64,000 nucleotides of DNA from Blastococcus litoris (GTDB lineage: Bacteria > Actinomycetota > Actinomycetes > Mycobacteriales > Geodermatophilaceae), in the NCBI RefSeq assembly GCF_003075095.1, contig NZ_QCZF01000009.1, positions 1 through 64,000 of the forward strand, in the 5' to 3' direction. This document shows positions 1 to 8,250 of the stretch, one piece after another; position 1 is the stretch's first letter; the number at the start of each line of letters is the position of its first letter. The translations under genes were made by a program, and so were the position numbers. The notes under the pieces were generated by a model. It saw only the letters and a program-made list of their open reading frames with translations. It was not told the origin of the DNA and ran no database searches.

Positions 1-3000
1 ACCCCTTCGTCCACCTGCACGTCGCCTCCGGCTACTCCATGCGGCACGGGGCCAACCACCCCGCCGACCTGGTGGCCCGCCCCGCCGAGCACGGCATGTC
101 GGCGCTGGCGCTCACCGACCGCGACGGCCTGTACGGCGCGGTCAAGTTCGCGCTGGCCTGCCGGTCGGCCGGGGTGCGGCCGATCTTCGGGGTGGACCTC
201 GCCGTCGCGCCCGCGCTCGACGCCACCGTGCCGCCGGCGCTCGCACACGCCCTCGGCGGTGCGGAGTCCGGCGCGCGCCCGCCCCGGCTGCGGGCGCCCG
301 CCCGCAAGGTCCCGGCCCGGGGCGGGGCGAGCGTCGACCCGCGGCTCCCGCGGGTCACCTTCCTCGCCCGGGACGGCGCCGGGTGGCGATCGCTGTGCCG
401 GCTGACCAGCGCCACCCACCTGCGGGGCACCCGGGGGGAGCCGGTGAGCTCGCTGGCCACGGCCGCCGAGCACGCCGGCGGGCTGATCGCGCTGCTCGGG
501 CCCGACTCGCCGGTCGGGCGGGCGCTGCTCACCGGCCGCACCGACCACGCCGCCGCGCACCTGGACGCCTGGCGGGCCGCTTTCGGGCCGGGCCGGCTGG
601 TGCTCGAGCTGGTCCACCACCGCGGCCGCGGTGATCGCGCACGGGCGCAGGCGATGCTGCGGTTCGCCGCCGATCAGGGCGTGCCGGTGGTGCTCAGCAA
701 CGCCGTCCGCTACGTCGACGCGCTGGACGCCCCGACCGCCGACGTCCTGGACGCCTCGCGCCGCCTGGTCGCGCTCGACGAGCGGCACGTCGACCGCCGC
801 ACCGCCGAGGGCTACCTGAAGTCGGGCAAGGAGATGGCCGCGGTGGCCGAGGACGTCGCCGGTCCCGACCGGGACGCCGCCCTGCGACTGCTCGAGGGCA
901 CCGCCCGGCTGGCCGAGCAGTGCGTCGTCGACGTCCGCGCGGACCTCGGCATCGGCAGCGTCCGCTACCCCGAGCTCGACGTCGTCACCACGCCGGCGGA
1001 GCGGGGGATGGGCCCCTCGCAGGTGCTGCGGGCCCGGTGCGAGGCGGGCATGGGCCGGCGCGGCATGACGCCCTCGGAGCGGGTGCGGCAGCGGCTGGAC
1101 GAGGAGCTGGCGGTGATCGACCAGCTGGGCTACCCGTCCTACTTCCTCACCGTCGCCGACGTCGTCGACCTCATCAAGAGCTTGAGGGTCCGGGCGGCCG
1201 CGCGGGGGTCGGGCGCCGGCAGCCTGGTCACCTACCTGCTCGGCATCTCCGACGTCGACCCGCTGCGCTACGGGCTGCTGATGGAGCGCTTCCTCTCCCC
1301 GCTGCGCCACCAGCTGCCCGACATCGACATCGACGTGGAGTCCGCGCGGCGCATGGAGGTCTACGACGCGGTCATCGACCGCTTCGGCGCCGACCGGGTC
1401 AGCTGCATCTCGATGATGGACACCTACCGGGTGCGGCACGCCATCCGCGACGTCGGGGCCGCGCTCGGGCTGCCCCCGGCGGAGATCGACGCGGTCGCCA
1501 AGGCGTTCCCGCACATCCGGGCCAACCAGGTGCACGCCGCGCTCAAGGACCTGCCGGAGCTGCGCGCCAGCCGGCTCGGATCCAAGCGCAGCGGCGGCTC
1601 TGGTGACCTCGACCTGATGTTCGACCTGGTCGCCCGGCTGGACGGGCTGCCCCGGCACATCGCGCTGCACCCGTGCGGGGTGCTGCTGTCCGACGCCACG
1701 CTGCTCGACCGCACCCCGGTGGAGAACAGCTACCTCGGCTACCCGATGAGCCAGTTCGACAAGGACGACGTCGAGGAGCTGGGGCTGCTCAAGCTGGATC
1801 TGCTGGGCATCCGGATGCAGTCGGCCATCGCGCACGCGCTCTCCGAGGTGCAACGGGTGGACGACGAGGCAGTCGACATCGACGCCATCCCGCGCGACGA
1901 CCCGACGACGTTCGAGCTGATCCGCAGCACCCGCACGCTCGGCATGTTCCAGATCGAGTCGCCCGGGCAGCGGGAGCTGGTCGGCAAGTTCGGGCCGCAG
2001 ACGTTCGAGGACATCGTCATCGACATCTCGCTGTTCCGGCCCGGGCCGGTGAAGAGCGACATGGTCACCCCGTTCCTCATGGCCCGGAACGGCTGGCGGG
2101 AGGCGGAGTACCCGCACCCCGACCTCGAGTTCTGCCTCGCGGAGACAGCGGGGGTGGTGGTCTTCCACGAGCAGGTGCTGCAGATCGTGGCGCGGATGGC
2201 CGGGGTGACGCTGGCCGAGGCCGACGAGGTGCGTCGCGCGCTGGGGGAGAAGGACGCCCACGCCGAGGTGCGCGCCTGGTTCGTGCCCCGGCTGCTCGAC
2301 AACGGCTACCCGGTCGAGGTGGCCGAGCGCGTGTGGGAGGTGCTGGCCGCGTTCGGGTCCTTCGGCTTCTGCAAGGCCCATGCGGCGGCGTTCGCGCTGC
2401 CCACGTACCAGTCGGCGTGGTTGAAGACCCACCACCCGGCGGCCTTCCTCGCCGGGGTGCTCACCCACGACCCGGGCATGTACCCGAAGCGGCTGATCCT
2501 CGACGACGCCCGCAACTTCGGGATCCGGGTGCTCGGGCTGGACGTCAACGCCTCGGCCGACACCTACCGCGTGGAGCTGCTCGAGCGCGACCCTGAGGCT
2601 GAGGTCGAGGTCGAGGGCTGGCCGCGTCCGGAGTGGATGCCGGCGGGCATGCGCGACCCGTCCCGCTACGGGATCCGGCTGGCCCTGGCCGACGTGAAGG
2701 GCATCTCCGAGGACGAGGTGGCCCGGATCGTCACCGGGCAGCCTTACCGGTCGCTGACCGACTTCTGGCACCGCGCGTCGGTCTCGCGGCCGGTGGTCGA
2801 ACGCCTCGTGCTCGCCGGGGGCTTCGACTCGCTCTACGGCTTCGGGGTGCGCGACCGCGAGGCCGGCCGGCCGACCCACCGCCGCAAGCAGGTGACCAGG
2901 CGCGACCTGCTGCTGCAGATCGGCGAGCTGGACCGCTGGAGCCGCAGCGGCGCCCGGGCGAGCTCGAACGGGCAGCTGAGCCTGGACCTGATGGGCCTGG

Positions 3001-3740
3001 AGCTGCCGGAGGAGGAGAGCGGGCCGGAGGATACCACGCTGAGCTGGGCGGAGGGCAGCGGGCTGCCGGAGTTCACCGACGCCGAGCTGGTGCGCGCCGA
3101 GCTGGAGGTGCTGGGCCTGGACGCCAGCCGGCACGTCGTCGACTTCTACCGGCCGTTCCTCGCCGCCCTGGGCGCGGTGCCGGCCGGCGAGATGCTGGGC
3201 TGCCGCAGCGGCGCGGAGGTCCTGGTCGCCGGGGTCAAGGTGGCCACCCAGACGCCGCCGATCCGGTCGGGCAGGCGGGTGGTGTTCGTGACCCTGGACG
3301 ACGGCACCGGCTGCACCGACTCGACCTTCTTCGAGGACGCGCAGGGGCCCTACGCCGCCACCGTCTTCCACTCGTGGCTGCTGGTCATCCGCGGGGTGCT
3401 GCGCCGCACCGGCCCGCGCGGGGTCTCGCTGCGGGCGACCGGCGCGTGGGAGCTGCCGGCGCTGCACGAGGCGTGGGAGGCCGACGGGCTGGACGGCGTC
3501 CGCGAGCTGATGACCGCGCCGGGGGAGTACACGGAGCGGGCCATCGCGGGAGCGGCCGCCTCGCACGGCGCGCGTCCCGTCGTCGTCCGGCCGGTGCTCG
3601 TGCACCCGACCGGCTTCCGCATGTCGCCCTACGCTGACATCAAACCGGCCGGGGAGGACTCGAAGGTCGCAGCCCGGCGGGCGGCGTCCGGTCCGCCCCG
3701 CAAGCTGTGGCACTCCAGCCCCGGCAGCTCCGGCCACTGA
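1..3740 (+). CDS. dnaE2: Error-prone DNA polymerase III alpha subunit DnaE2 (ImuC), 5'-truncated by the window edge
   Basis: The frame is open from base 3, before the first ATG at 39, and the opening residues HLHVASGYSM are the N-terminal PHP motif, so only a few codons are missing. About 1245 residues are visible. The C-family polymerase core shows the catalytic acidic motif PDIDIDVE (about nt 1318-1341) and KLDLLGI (about nt 1791-1811). A helix-hairpin-helix region and an OB fold (about nt 3220-3420) follow. GQLSLDL near nt 2970 could be a beta-clamp contact (inference). DnaE2-type enzymes carry out SOS mutagenesis and translesion synthesis with ImuA/ImuB in actinobacteria (family knowledge). 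The partners would lie upstream, outside the window. It differs clearly in length and sequence from the replicative DnaE1 at 52353-55913, which also supports the DnaE2 call. Confidence 0.93.
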   Translation, partial: PFVHLHVASGYSMRHGANHPADLVARPAEHGMSALALTDRDGLYGAVKFALACRSAGVRPIFGVDLAVAPALDATVPPALAHALGGAESGARPPRLRAPARKVPARGGASVDPRLPRVTFLARDGAGWRSLCRLTSATHLRGTRGEPVSSLATAAEHAGGLIALLGPDSPVGRALLTGRTDHAAAHLDAWRAAFGPGRLVLELVHHRGRGDRARAQAMLRFAADQGVPVVLSNAVRYVDALDAPTADVLDASRRLVALDERHVDRRTAEGYLKSGKEMAAVAEDVAGPDRDAALRLLEGTARLAEQCVVDVRADLGIGSVRYPELDVVTTPAERGMGPSQVLRARCEAGMGRRGMTPSERVRQRLDEELAVIDQLGYPSYFLTVADVVDLIKSLRVRAAARGSGAGSLVTYLLGISDVDPLRYGLLMERFLSPLRHQLPDIDIDVESARRMEVYDAVIDRFGADRVSCISMMDTYRVRHAIRDVGAALGLPPAEIDAVAKAFPHIRANQVHAALKDLPELRASRLGSKRSGGSGDLDLMFDLVARLDGLPRHIALHPCGVLLSDATLLDRTPVENSYLGYPMSQFDKDDVEELGLLKLDLLGIRMQSAIAHALSEVQRVDDEAVDIDAIPRDDPTTFELIRSTRTLGMFQIESPGQRELVGKFGPQTFEDIVIDISLFRPGPVKSDMVTPFLMARNGWREAEYPHPDLEFCLAETAGVVVFHEQVLQIVARMAGVTLAEADEVRRALGEKDAHAEVRAWFVPRLLDNGYPVEVAERVWEVLAAFGSFGFCKAHAAAFALPTYQSAWLKTHHPAAFLAGVLTHDPGMYPKRLILDDARNFGIRVLGLDVNASADTYRVELLERDPEAEVEVEGWPRPEWMPAGMRDPSRYGIRLALADVKGISEDEVARIVTGQPYRSLTDFWHRASVSRPVVERLVLAGGFDSLYGFGVRDREAGRPTHRRKQVTRRDLLLQIGELDRWSRSGARASSNGQLSLDLMGLELPEEESGPEDTTLSWAEGSGLPEFTDAELVRAELEVLGLDASRHVVDFYRPFLAALGAVPAGEMLGCRSGAEVLVAGVKVATQTPPIRSGRRVVFVTLDDGTGCTDSTFFEDAQGPYAATVFHSWLLVIRGVLRRTGPRGVSLRATGAWELPALHEAWEADGLDGVRELMTAPGEYTERAIAGAAASHGARPVVVRPVLVHPTGFRMSPYADIKPAGEDSKVAARRAASGPPRKLWHSSPGSSGH

Positions 3741-3743
3741 GTC

Positions 3744-4059
3744 CTACGGACGTGCGTGATCCACCACGTCGGGGAGCGCCCGGACGGCGACCGCATGGAC
3801 CGGCGCGGTCACCGCCGCGCCCCCGATCACCGCTGCGTAGGAGGTCCACGCCGGCCTGCCCAGCTCGACGACGATCGCTCCGGCCACGAGGAAGGCCGCG
3901 ATGCCGAGATCGGAGGCGTACCGCTGCCCCCGGGGCAGTGCCGCGGACACGTGCCCCGGCCGGACCGGCCCCCCGCGTCGACCGGGCCACCCAGCGCACC
4001 TGCAGGACCGCCGCGACGGTCCCCAGCAGGATCAGCACCAGACCGAGTGCGAGCGTCAT
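3744..4059 (-). pseudogene. Small membrane protein gene split by a one-base frameshift in a G6 run
   Basis: From ATG at 4059 the frame encodes a hydrophobic helix (MTLALGLVLILLGTVAAVLQ) and about 30 plausible residues, then turns into Arg/Gly-rich nonsense. A second frame continues with PRGQRYASDLGIAAFLVAG and a further hydrophobic segment, ending ALPDVVDHARP at a TAG at 3744-3746. Removing one base from the C6 run at 3969-3974 (G6 on the coding strand) joins both halves into one protein of about 105 residues with two to three membrane helices. It is therefore a recent pseudogene, a homopolymer sequencing error, or a slippage-regulated gene. The family is not recognised. It converges on dnaE2, three bases from its stop. 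Confidence 0.55.
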
Positions 4060-4181
4060 GCCGCGCAACCTGGCGTCGCGCGTGCGGTCCGCACCGGCGC
4101 CGGCCCGAGCCCGATGACTTCGCGGGCCGGCGGGGGTCTACTCGTCAGCCGGCGCACCAGCCGGGAGAGGGAGGAACTCCG

Positions 4182-4667
4182 ATGCCGAAGCAGATCCCGT
4201 GCCTCTGGATGGACGGAACCGCCGAGGAGGCCGCGCACCACTACACGTCGATCTTCCCGAACAGCTCGATCGGCACCGTCACGCGCTACGGGCCGGACAT
4301 GCCCCCGCCCATGGAGGAGGGCGACGTCCTCACCGTCGACTTCACCTTGGACGGGCAGCCCTACACCGCGCTCAACGGCGGCCCGCAGTTCCCCTTCACC
4401 GAGGCCATCTCCTTCCAGATCGTGTGCGCCGACCAGGAGGAGTCCGACCGCTACTACGACCGGCTGCTCGAGGGCGGCGAGGAGAGCATGTGCGGCTGGC
4501 TCAAGGACAAGTTCGGCGTCTCCTGGCAGGTCTTCCCCGAGGAGCTGAACCGGCTGACCAACGATCCCGACCCCGGCCGGGCACAGCGCGCCACCCAGGC
4601 GATGCTGCAGATGAAGCGCATCGACCTGGCCGAGATCCGGCGCGCTGCCGACTCCGTGCCCGTCTGA
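4182..4667 (+). CDS. PhnB-like VOC (glyoxalase-fold) family protein
   Basis: A 161-residue protein starting MPKQIPCLWMDGTAEEAA. Features such as HHYTSIFPNSSIG, DFTLDGQPYTALNGGPQF and WLKDKFGVSWQVFPEEL are typical of the PhnB / '3-demethylubiquinone-9 3-methyltransferase-like' branch of the vicinal oxygen chelate superfamily. Such proteins are small cytosolic beta-alpha-beta-beta-beta domains, often of unknown substrate. The annotation as a methyltransferase is historical and not supported by a SAM motif here. The start is fixed by a strong GGGAGAGGGAGGA Shine-Dalgarno about 7 bases upstream. It appears to be a single-gene unit between the frameshifted gene and the LCP gene. Confidence 0.85.
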   Translation: MPKQIPCLWMDGTAEEAAHHYTSIFPNSSIGTVTRYGPDMPPPMEEGDVLTVDFTLDGQPYTALNGGPQFPFTEAISFQIVCADQEESDRYYDRLLEGGEESMCGWLKDKFGVSWQVFPEELNRLTNDPDPGRAQRATQAMLQMKRIDLAEIRRAADSVPV

Positions 4668-4728
4668 CCTGGGCCGACACCGCGCGGCGAGCAACCACCC
4701 TCCGCCCCGGGTGCGCGATGATGGTGGC

Positions 4729-4755
4729 GTGACGGATGTGGCGGGCTCCCGATGA
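4729..4755 (+). other. Candidate 8-codon leader ORF overlapping the LCP start
   Basis: GTG at 4729 opens M-T-D-V-A-G-S-R and ends at TGA 4753-4755, which overlaps the LCP ATG (4752) as CGATGA. GATGAT sits six bases before this GTG, the geometry of a leaderless promoter. Translation of the mini-ORF would deliver ribosomes directly to the LCP start. Only the sequence layout is observed; function is inferred. Confidence 0.35.
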
Positions 4756-6275
4756 GCCGGGACGAACGGCGTCCCCTGCCCGCCCACCTCGACCCCCGGG
4801 CGGGCCGGGAGCCCCGGGGCGGCCGACCGGCCCCGCGCCCGGCGTCGGGCCGGGCGCCCGGCCCCCGCAGGTCCCCCCGCGGGGTCGTCATCGCCCGCTC
4901 GCTGTCCGCGGTGCTCGCCGTCCTCGTGCTCGCCGGCAGCGGATGGGGCTGGTACCTCACCAAGGTCGCCGAGGCCAGCGTGAGCCGCACCGACGCCATC
5001 CCGGACTCGGGCAACTCCGACGTCAACGGCAGCGACCACGCCGGCTCGGAGATGAACCTGCTCCTGGTCGGCATGGACTCCCGCGACGGGCTCACCGAGG
5101 AGCAGAAGGCGCAGTTCAGCACCGGTGACGCCGACGGCGTGCTGAACACCGACTCGATGATGCTGGTGCACGTGCCCGCCGACGGGTCCGCAGCGTCCTT
5201 CGTCTCGCTGCCACGCGACACCTACGTCGAGATCCCCGGTCACGGCGAGGGTCGGCTGAACTCCGCCTACTCCCGCGGCTACAACGACAACCAGGGCACC
5301 GACGAGGAGAGCGCCGCCGCCGGCGCCCAGCTGCTCGTGCAGACGGTCAGCCAGTTCACGGGGCTGCAGATCGACCACTTCGCCGAGATCGACCTGCTCG
5401 GGTTCATCAACCTCAGCACGATCGTCGGCGGGGTGGAGGTGAACCTCTGCCAGGCCACCAGCGATCCGCTCTCCGGCGCGGACTTCCCGGCCGGCGTCCA
5501 GACCATCAGCGGCGCGGACGCGCTGAAGTTCGTCCGGCAGCGCCACGGCCTGCCCGGCACCGACCTCGACCGCGTCGTCCGCCAGCAGGTCTACATCGCC
5601 GGGATGCTGCGGAACATCCTCTCCACCAACACCCTGTTCGACCTCGGCAAGCAGAAGCAGATCGTCGAGCAGGTCGGCAGCAGCATCACCTTCGACCGCG
5701 GGCTGGACATCTTCGACCTGGCGGCGCAGATGCAGAACGTGCAGCCCGGCAACATCACCTTCCAGACGGTCCCCGGCCTCACGCCGGTCCGGATCGACGG
5801 CGCCGACGTGCTGGAGCCGCCGAGCGAGGCGGACATGCACGCGTTCTTCGCCGCTCTCGCCGCCGAGACGGAGCCCGAGGAGGAGGCGCCGGCCGACGAC
5901 GCCCCGCAGGTGGAGCCCGCCGACGTCACCGTCAGCGTCCTCAACGGCTCGGGCATCTCCGGTGCCGCGGCCACGGCCGCCACCGCGCTCGCCGACGCCG
6001 GCTTCGCGGCCGAGAGCGGCGGCAACGCCGACTCCACGGAGACGACGACCGTCCTGCACGCACCCGGCGACGAGGCCGCCGCGGCGCTGGTCGCGGCGCA
6101 GATCCCGGGGGCGGCGGTGGCCGTCGACGACAGCCTGACCGCCGGCACGGTGCAGCTGGTCATCGGCGGCGACTGGAACGGCGTGGGCCAGGGCGTCACC
6201 CCGCCTGAGACGACCTCCGGCGGCGAACCGGCGACCAACGAGCGGACGGCGACCGACACCGCCTGCATCAACTAG
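4752..6275 (+). CDS. LCP (LytR-CpsA-Psr) family cell-wall glycopolymer ligase with C-terminal LytR_C domain
   Basis: 507 residues. A basic, Pro/Arg-rich cytoplasmic N-terminus (about 1-44) precedes one membrane helix (about 45-68). The LCP domain begins near NLLLVGMDSRDG and contains SLPRDTYVEIPG, GRLNSAYSRG, VGGVEVNLC and LKFVRQRHGLPGTDLDRV. These hold the Arg and Asp residues that bind the polyprenyl pyrophosphate in this family. From about residue 392 (VTVSVLNGSGISGAAA) a LytR_C domain follows. The enzymes transfer glycopolymers such as arabinogalactan or teichoic acids from lipid carriers to peptidoglycan outside the membrane (family knowledge). The substrate in this organism cannot be read from the sequence. 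No strong Shine-Dalgarno is seen. The start overlaps an 8-codon mini-ORF. Confidence 0.9.
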   Translation: MSRDERRPLPAHLDPRAGREPRGGRPAPRPASGRAPGPRRSPRGVVIARSLSAVLAVLVLAGSGWGWYLTKVAEASVSRTDAIPDSGNSDVNGSDHAGSEMNLLLVGMDSRDGLTEEQKAQFSTGDADGVLNTDSMMLVHVPADGSAASFVSLPRDTYVEIPGHGEGRLNSAYSRGYNDNQGTDEESAAAGAQLLVQTVSQFTGLQIDHFAEIDLLGFINLSTIVGGVEVNLCQATSDPLSGADFPAGVQTISGADALKFVRQRHGLPGTDLDRVVRQQVYIAGMLRNILSTNTLFDLGKQKQIVEQVGSSITFDRGLDIFDLAAQMQNVQPGNITFQTVPGLTPVRIDGADVLEPPSEADMHAFFAALAAETEPEEEAPADDAPQVEPADVTVSVLNGSGISGAAATAATALADAGFAAESGGNADSTETTTVLHAPGDEAAAALVAAQIPGAAVAVDDSLTAGTVQLVIGGDWNGVGQGVTPPETTSGGEPATNERTATDTACIN

Positions 6276-6312
6276 GCCCGCGTCGACCGGGCGCCCCTCC
6301 GCGGGCCGCCAC

Positions 6313-6318
6313 TAGGCT
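6313..6318 (+). promoter_or_regulatory. Putative -10 element (TAGGCT) of a leaderless promoter
   Basis: TAGGCT lies 7 bases before the GTG at 6326 and no Shine-Dalgarno is present in between. This is the TANNNT-N6-8-start layout of leaderless actinobacterial transcripts. Confidence 0.5.
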
Positions 6319-6325
6319 CCCTGGG

Positions 6326-7078
6326 GTGCCGACCGCCCCCGCCTCGCCCACCTCGGAGCAGCTGCCCGCACGGACCGCTGCCGTGTGGGCCGCGCTCGAC
6401 CCGCTGGTCGGCGCCGGCACCCCGCTGCGGGTCCTCGACGTCGGGGGCGGCAGCGGCATGTTCGCCGTCCCGCTGGCCCGCCTCGGCCACGACGTCACCG
6501 TCGTCGACCCCAGTGCCGACGCCCTCGCCACCCTCGCCCGCCGCGCCCAGAACGACGGCGTCGGTGCCCGGGTGCGCGGGGTCCAGGGCGACGGCGACCT
6601 GCTGCACGAGGTCCTGCCCGCGGCCGACGACGCCGCGGCGGGCTACGACCTGGCGCTGTGCCACTACGTCCTGGAGGTCGTCGACGACCCGGCCGTCACG
6701 CTGCGCGAGATCGCCCGGGTGCTGCGGCCGGGCGGCCAGGTGAGCGTGGCGACGGCCAACCGCGCCGGCGCCGTCCTCGCCCGGGCCGTCGCCGGGCACC
6801 CCGTCGAGGCGCTCGCGCTGGTCGAGGACCGCGACCCCGAGCCCGGTCGCGCCAAGCCCGCCCGCCGCCGCTTCACGCCCGGTGACCTGCTCGCGCTCGT
6901 CGAGGGCGCCGGGCTGCGCCCAGGCCCCTGGCGCGGGGTCTCCGTCGTCGCCGACCTGCTCGACGCCACCTCGGGGGCCGACCCGCGGGCGGTCCGCGCG
7001 CTGGAGGTCGCCGTGGCCGAGACCTCGCCCTACCGCGACATCGCCACCGGGCTGCACGTCCTGGCCGCGCGGGCGTGA
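6326..7078 (+). CDS. Class I SAM-dependent methyltransferase
   Basis: 250 residues from GTG 6326. The Rossmann-fold SAM site is visible as LRVLDVGGGSGMFAVPLA (motif I, about residues 33-50), with VTVVDPSADAL as the acidic motif II and YDLALCHYVLEVVDDP plus IARVLRPGGQVSV as motifs III-IV. The layout matches stand-alone SmtA/UbiE-like methyltransferases. Nothing in the sequence gives the substrate. It overlaps the next gene by 4 bp (GTGA), so the two are probably co-transcribed, starting from the leaderless-type promoter at 6313. Confidence 0.85.
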   Translation: MPTAPASPTSEQLPARTAAVWAALDPLVGAGTPLRVLDVGGGSGMFAVPLARLGHDVTVVDPSADALATLARRAQNDGVGARVRGVQGDGDLLHEVLPAADDAAAGYDLALCHYVLEVVDDPAVTLREIARVLRPGGQVSVATANRAGAVLARAVAGHPVEALALVEDRDPEPGRAKPARRRFTPGDLLALVEGAGLRPGPWRGVSVVADLLDATSGADPRAVRALEVAVAETSPYRDIATGLHVLAARA

Positions 7079-8247
7079 CACCTCTGCCGCCCGACCTCGC
7101 GGCCCCCCCGTACGGCACCGGCACCCTCGCCGACGTCCTGCCCGGTGCCGCCGCCGCCGTGGGGGTACCGGTCGAGCGCGGCGACCTCCCCGCCGACCCG
7201 CTGGACCTCACCGGCGCGCTCGGCGGCGCCCGGCGGGTCGCCGTCCTGCTCGTCGACGGCCTCGGCGCCGACCTCGTCCGCGCCCACGCCGATCTCGCGC
7301 CGACCCTCGCGGCCCTCAGCAGCCCGGCCGGGGACCTGTCCGCCCCGTGCCCGAGCACCACCCCGGTCAGCCTGGCCACCCTCGGCACCGGTCTCCCGCC
7401 CGGCGCCCACGGCATCCTCGGCTTCGTCACGGCCGTCCCGGGGGAGGACCGGGCGCTCAACCACGTCCAGTGGGCCGACGACCCCGACCCCGACGTCTGG
7501 CAGGCACGGCCCACCGTCTTCGAGCAGGCGGAGGCGGCGGGCGTCCCGGCCACGGCGGTCGGCCCCTACGCCTACGCGGGCTCCGGTCTCACCCGGGCCG
7601 TCTACCGCGGCGCCACGTACACCGGCGCGGTCAGCCACGGCGACCTCTGCGCGCTCGTGCTCCGCTCCCTCGCCGCGGCTCCGCGCGCGCTCGTCTACGG
7701 CTACATCCCCGAGCTCGACCTCACCGGCCACGTGCGGGGCGTCGACTCGGCCGCCTGGCGCGCGCAGCTGGCCTTCGTCGACCGCGTCGTCGAGCAGCTG
7801 GTCGCCGGCCTGCCCGACGACGCGGCGCTCGTGGTCACCGCCGACCACGGCATGCTCGACGTCCCCGACGACACCCGGTTCGACCTCGACGAGGAACCCG
7901 CGCTCGCCGACGGCGTCCGGCTCCTGGCCGGCGAACCGCGGGCCCGCTACGTCCACGCCGAGCCGGGCGCGGCCGGCGACGTCCTGCACCGGTGGCGCGA
8001 GGTGCTGGGGCACCGGGCCTGGGTCGCCAGCCGGGACGAGGCCGTCGCCAGCGGGGTCTTCGGGCCGGTCGACGACGACCTGGCGGGACGCATCGGCGAC
8101 GTCGTCGCGCTCGCCCGGGGCACGTGGGCCCTCACCACCCCGCGGCTGGAACCGGGCCCCAGCAGCCTGGTCGGCTACCACGGCTCGCTCACCGCGACCG
8201 AGCTGGCCATCCCGCTGCTGACCGCCCGGGGCAGCGCGCTGCACTGA
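7075..8247 (+). CDS. Alkaline-phosphatase-superfamily nucleotide pyrophosphatase/phosphodiesterase
   Basis: 390 residues, GTG start overlapping the methyltransferase stop (GTGA). AVLLVDGLGADLV (Asp about residue 61) and CPSTTPVSLATLGTGLPPG (nucleophile Thr about residue 100) match the metal site and nucleophile of the type I phosphodiesterase/nucleotide pyrophosphatase (PF01663) family. PELDLTGHVRG and VVTADHGMLDVP supply further metal ligands. There is no signal peptide, so it is probably cytosolic. Short homologues of this type are common in actinobacteria and the substrate is undetermined. It converges on the minus-strand sucrase/ferredoxin-like gene with a 3-base gap. Confidence 0.85.
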   Translation: MTPLPPDLAAPPYGTGTLADVLPGAAAAVGVPVERGDLPADPLDLTGALGGARRVAVLLVDGLGADLVRAHADLAPTLAALSSPAGDLSAPCPSTTPVSLATLGTGLPPGAHGILGFVTAVPGEDRALNHVQWADDPDPDVWQARPTVFEQAEAAGVPATAVGPYAYAGSGLTRAVYRGATYTGAVSHGDLCALVLRSLAAAPRALVYGYIPELDLTGHVRGVDSAAWRAQLAFVDRVVEQLVAGLPDDAALVVTADHGMLDVPDDTRFDLDEEPALADGVRLLAGEPRARYVHAEPGAAGDVLHRWREVLGHRAWVASRDEAVASGVFGPVDDDLAGRIGDVVALARGTWALTTPRLEPGPSSLVGYHGSLTATELAIPLLTARGSALH

Positions 8248-8250
8248 CCG

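Noticed and set aside
4056-6059. 667-codon minus-strand open frame opposite the VOC and LCP genes
   Set aside because: No recognisable protein features; the plus strand carries two well-supported genes.
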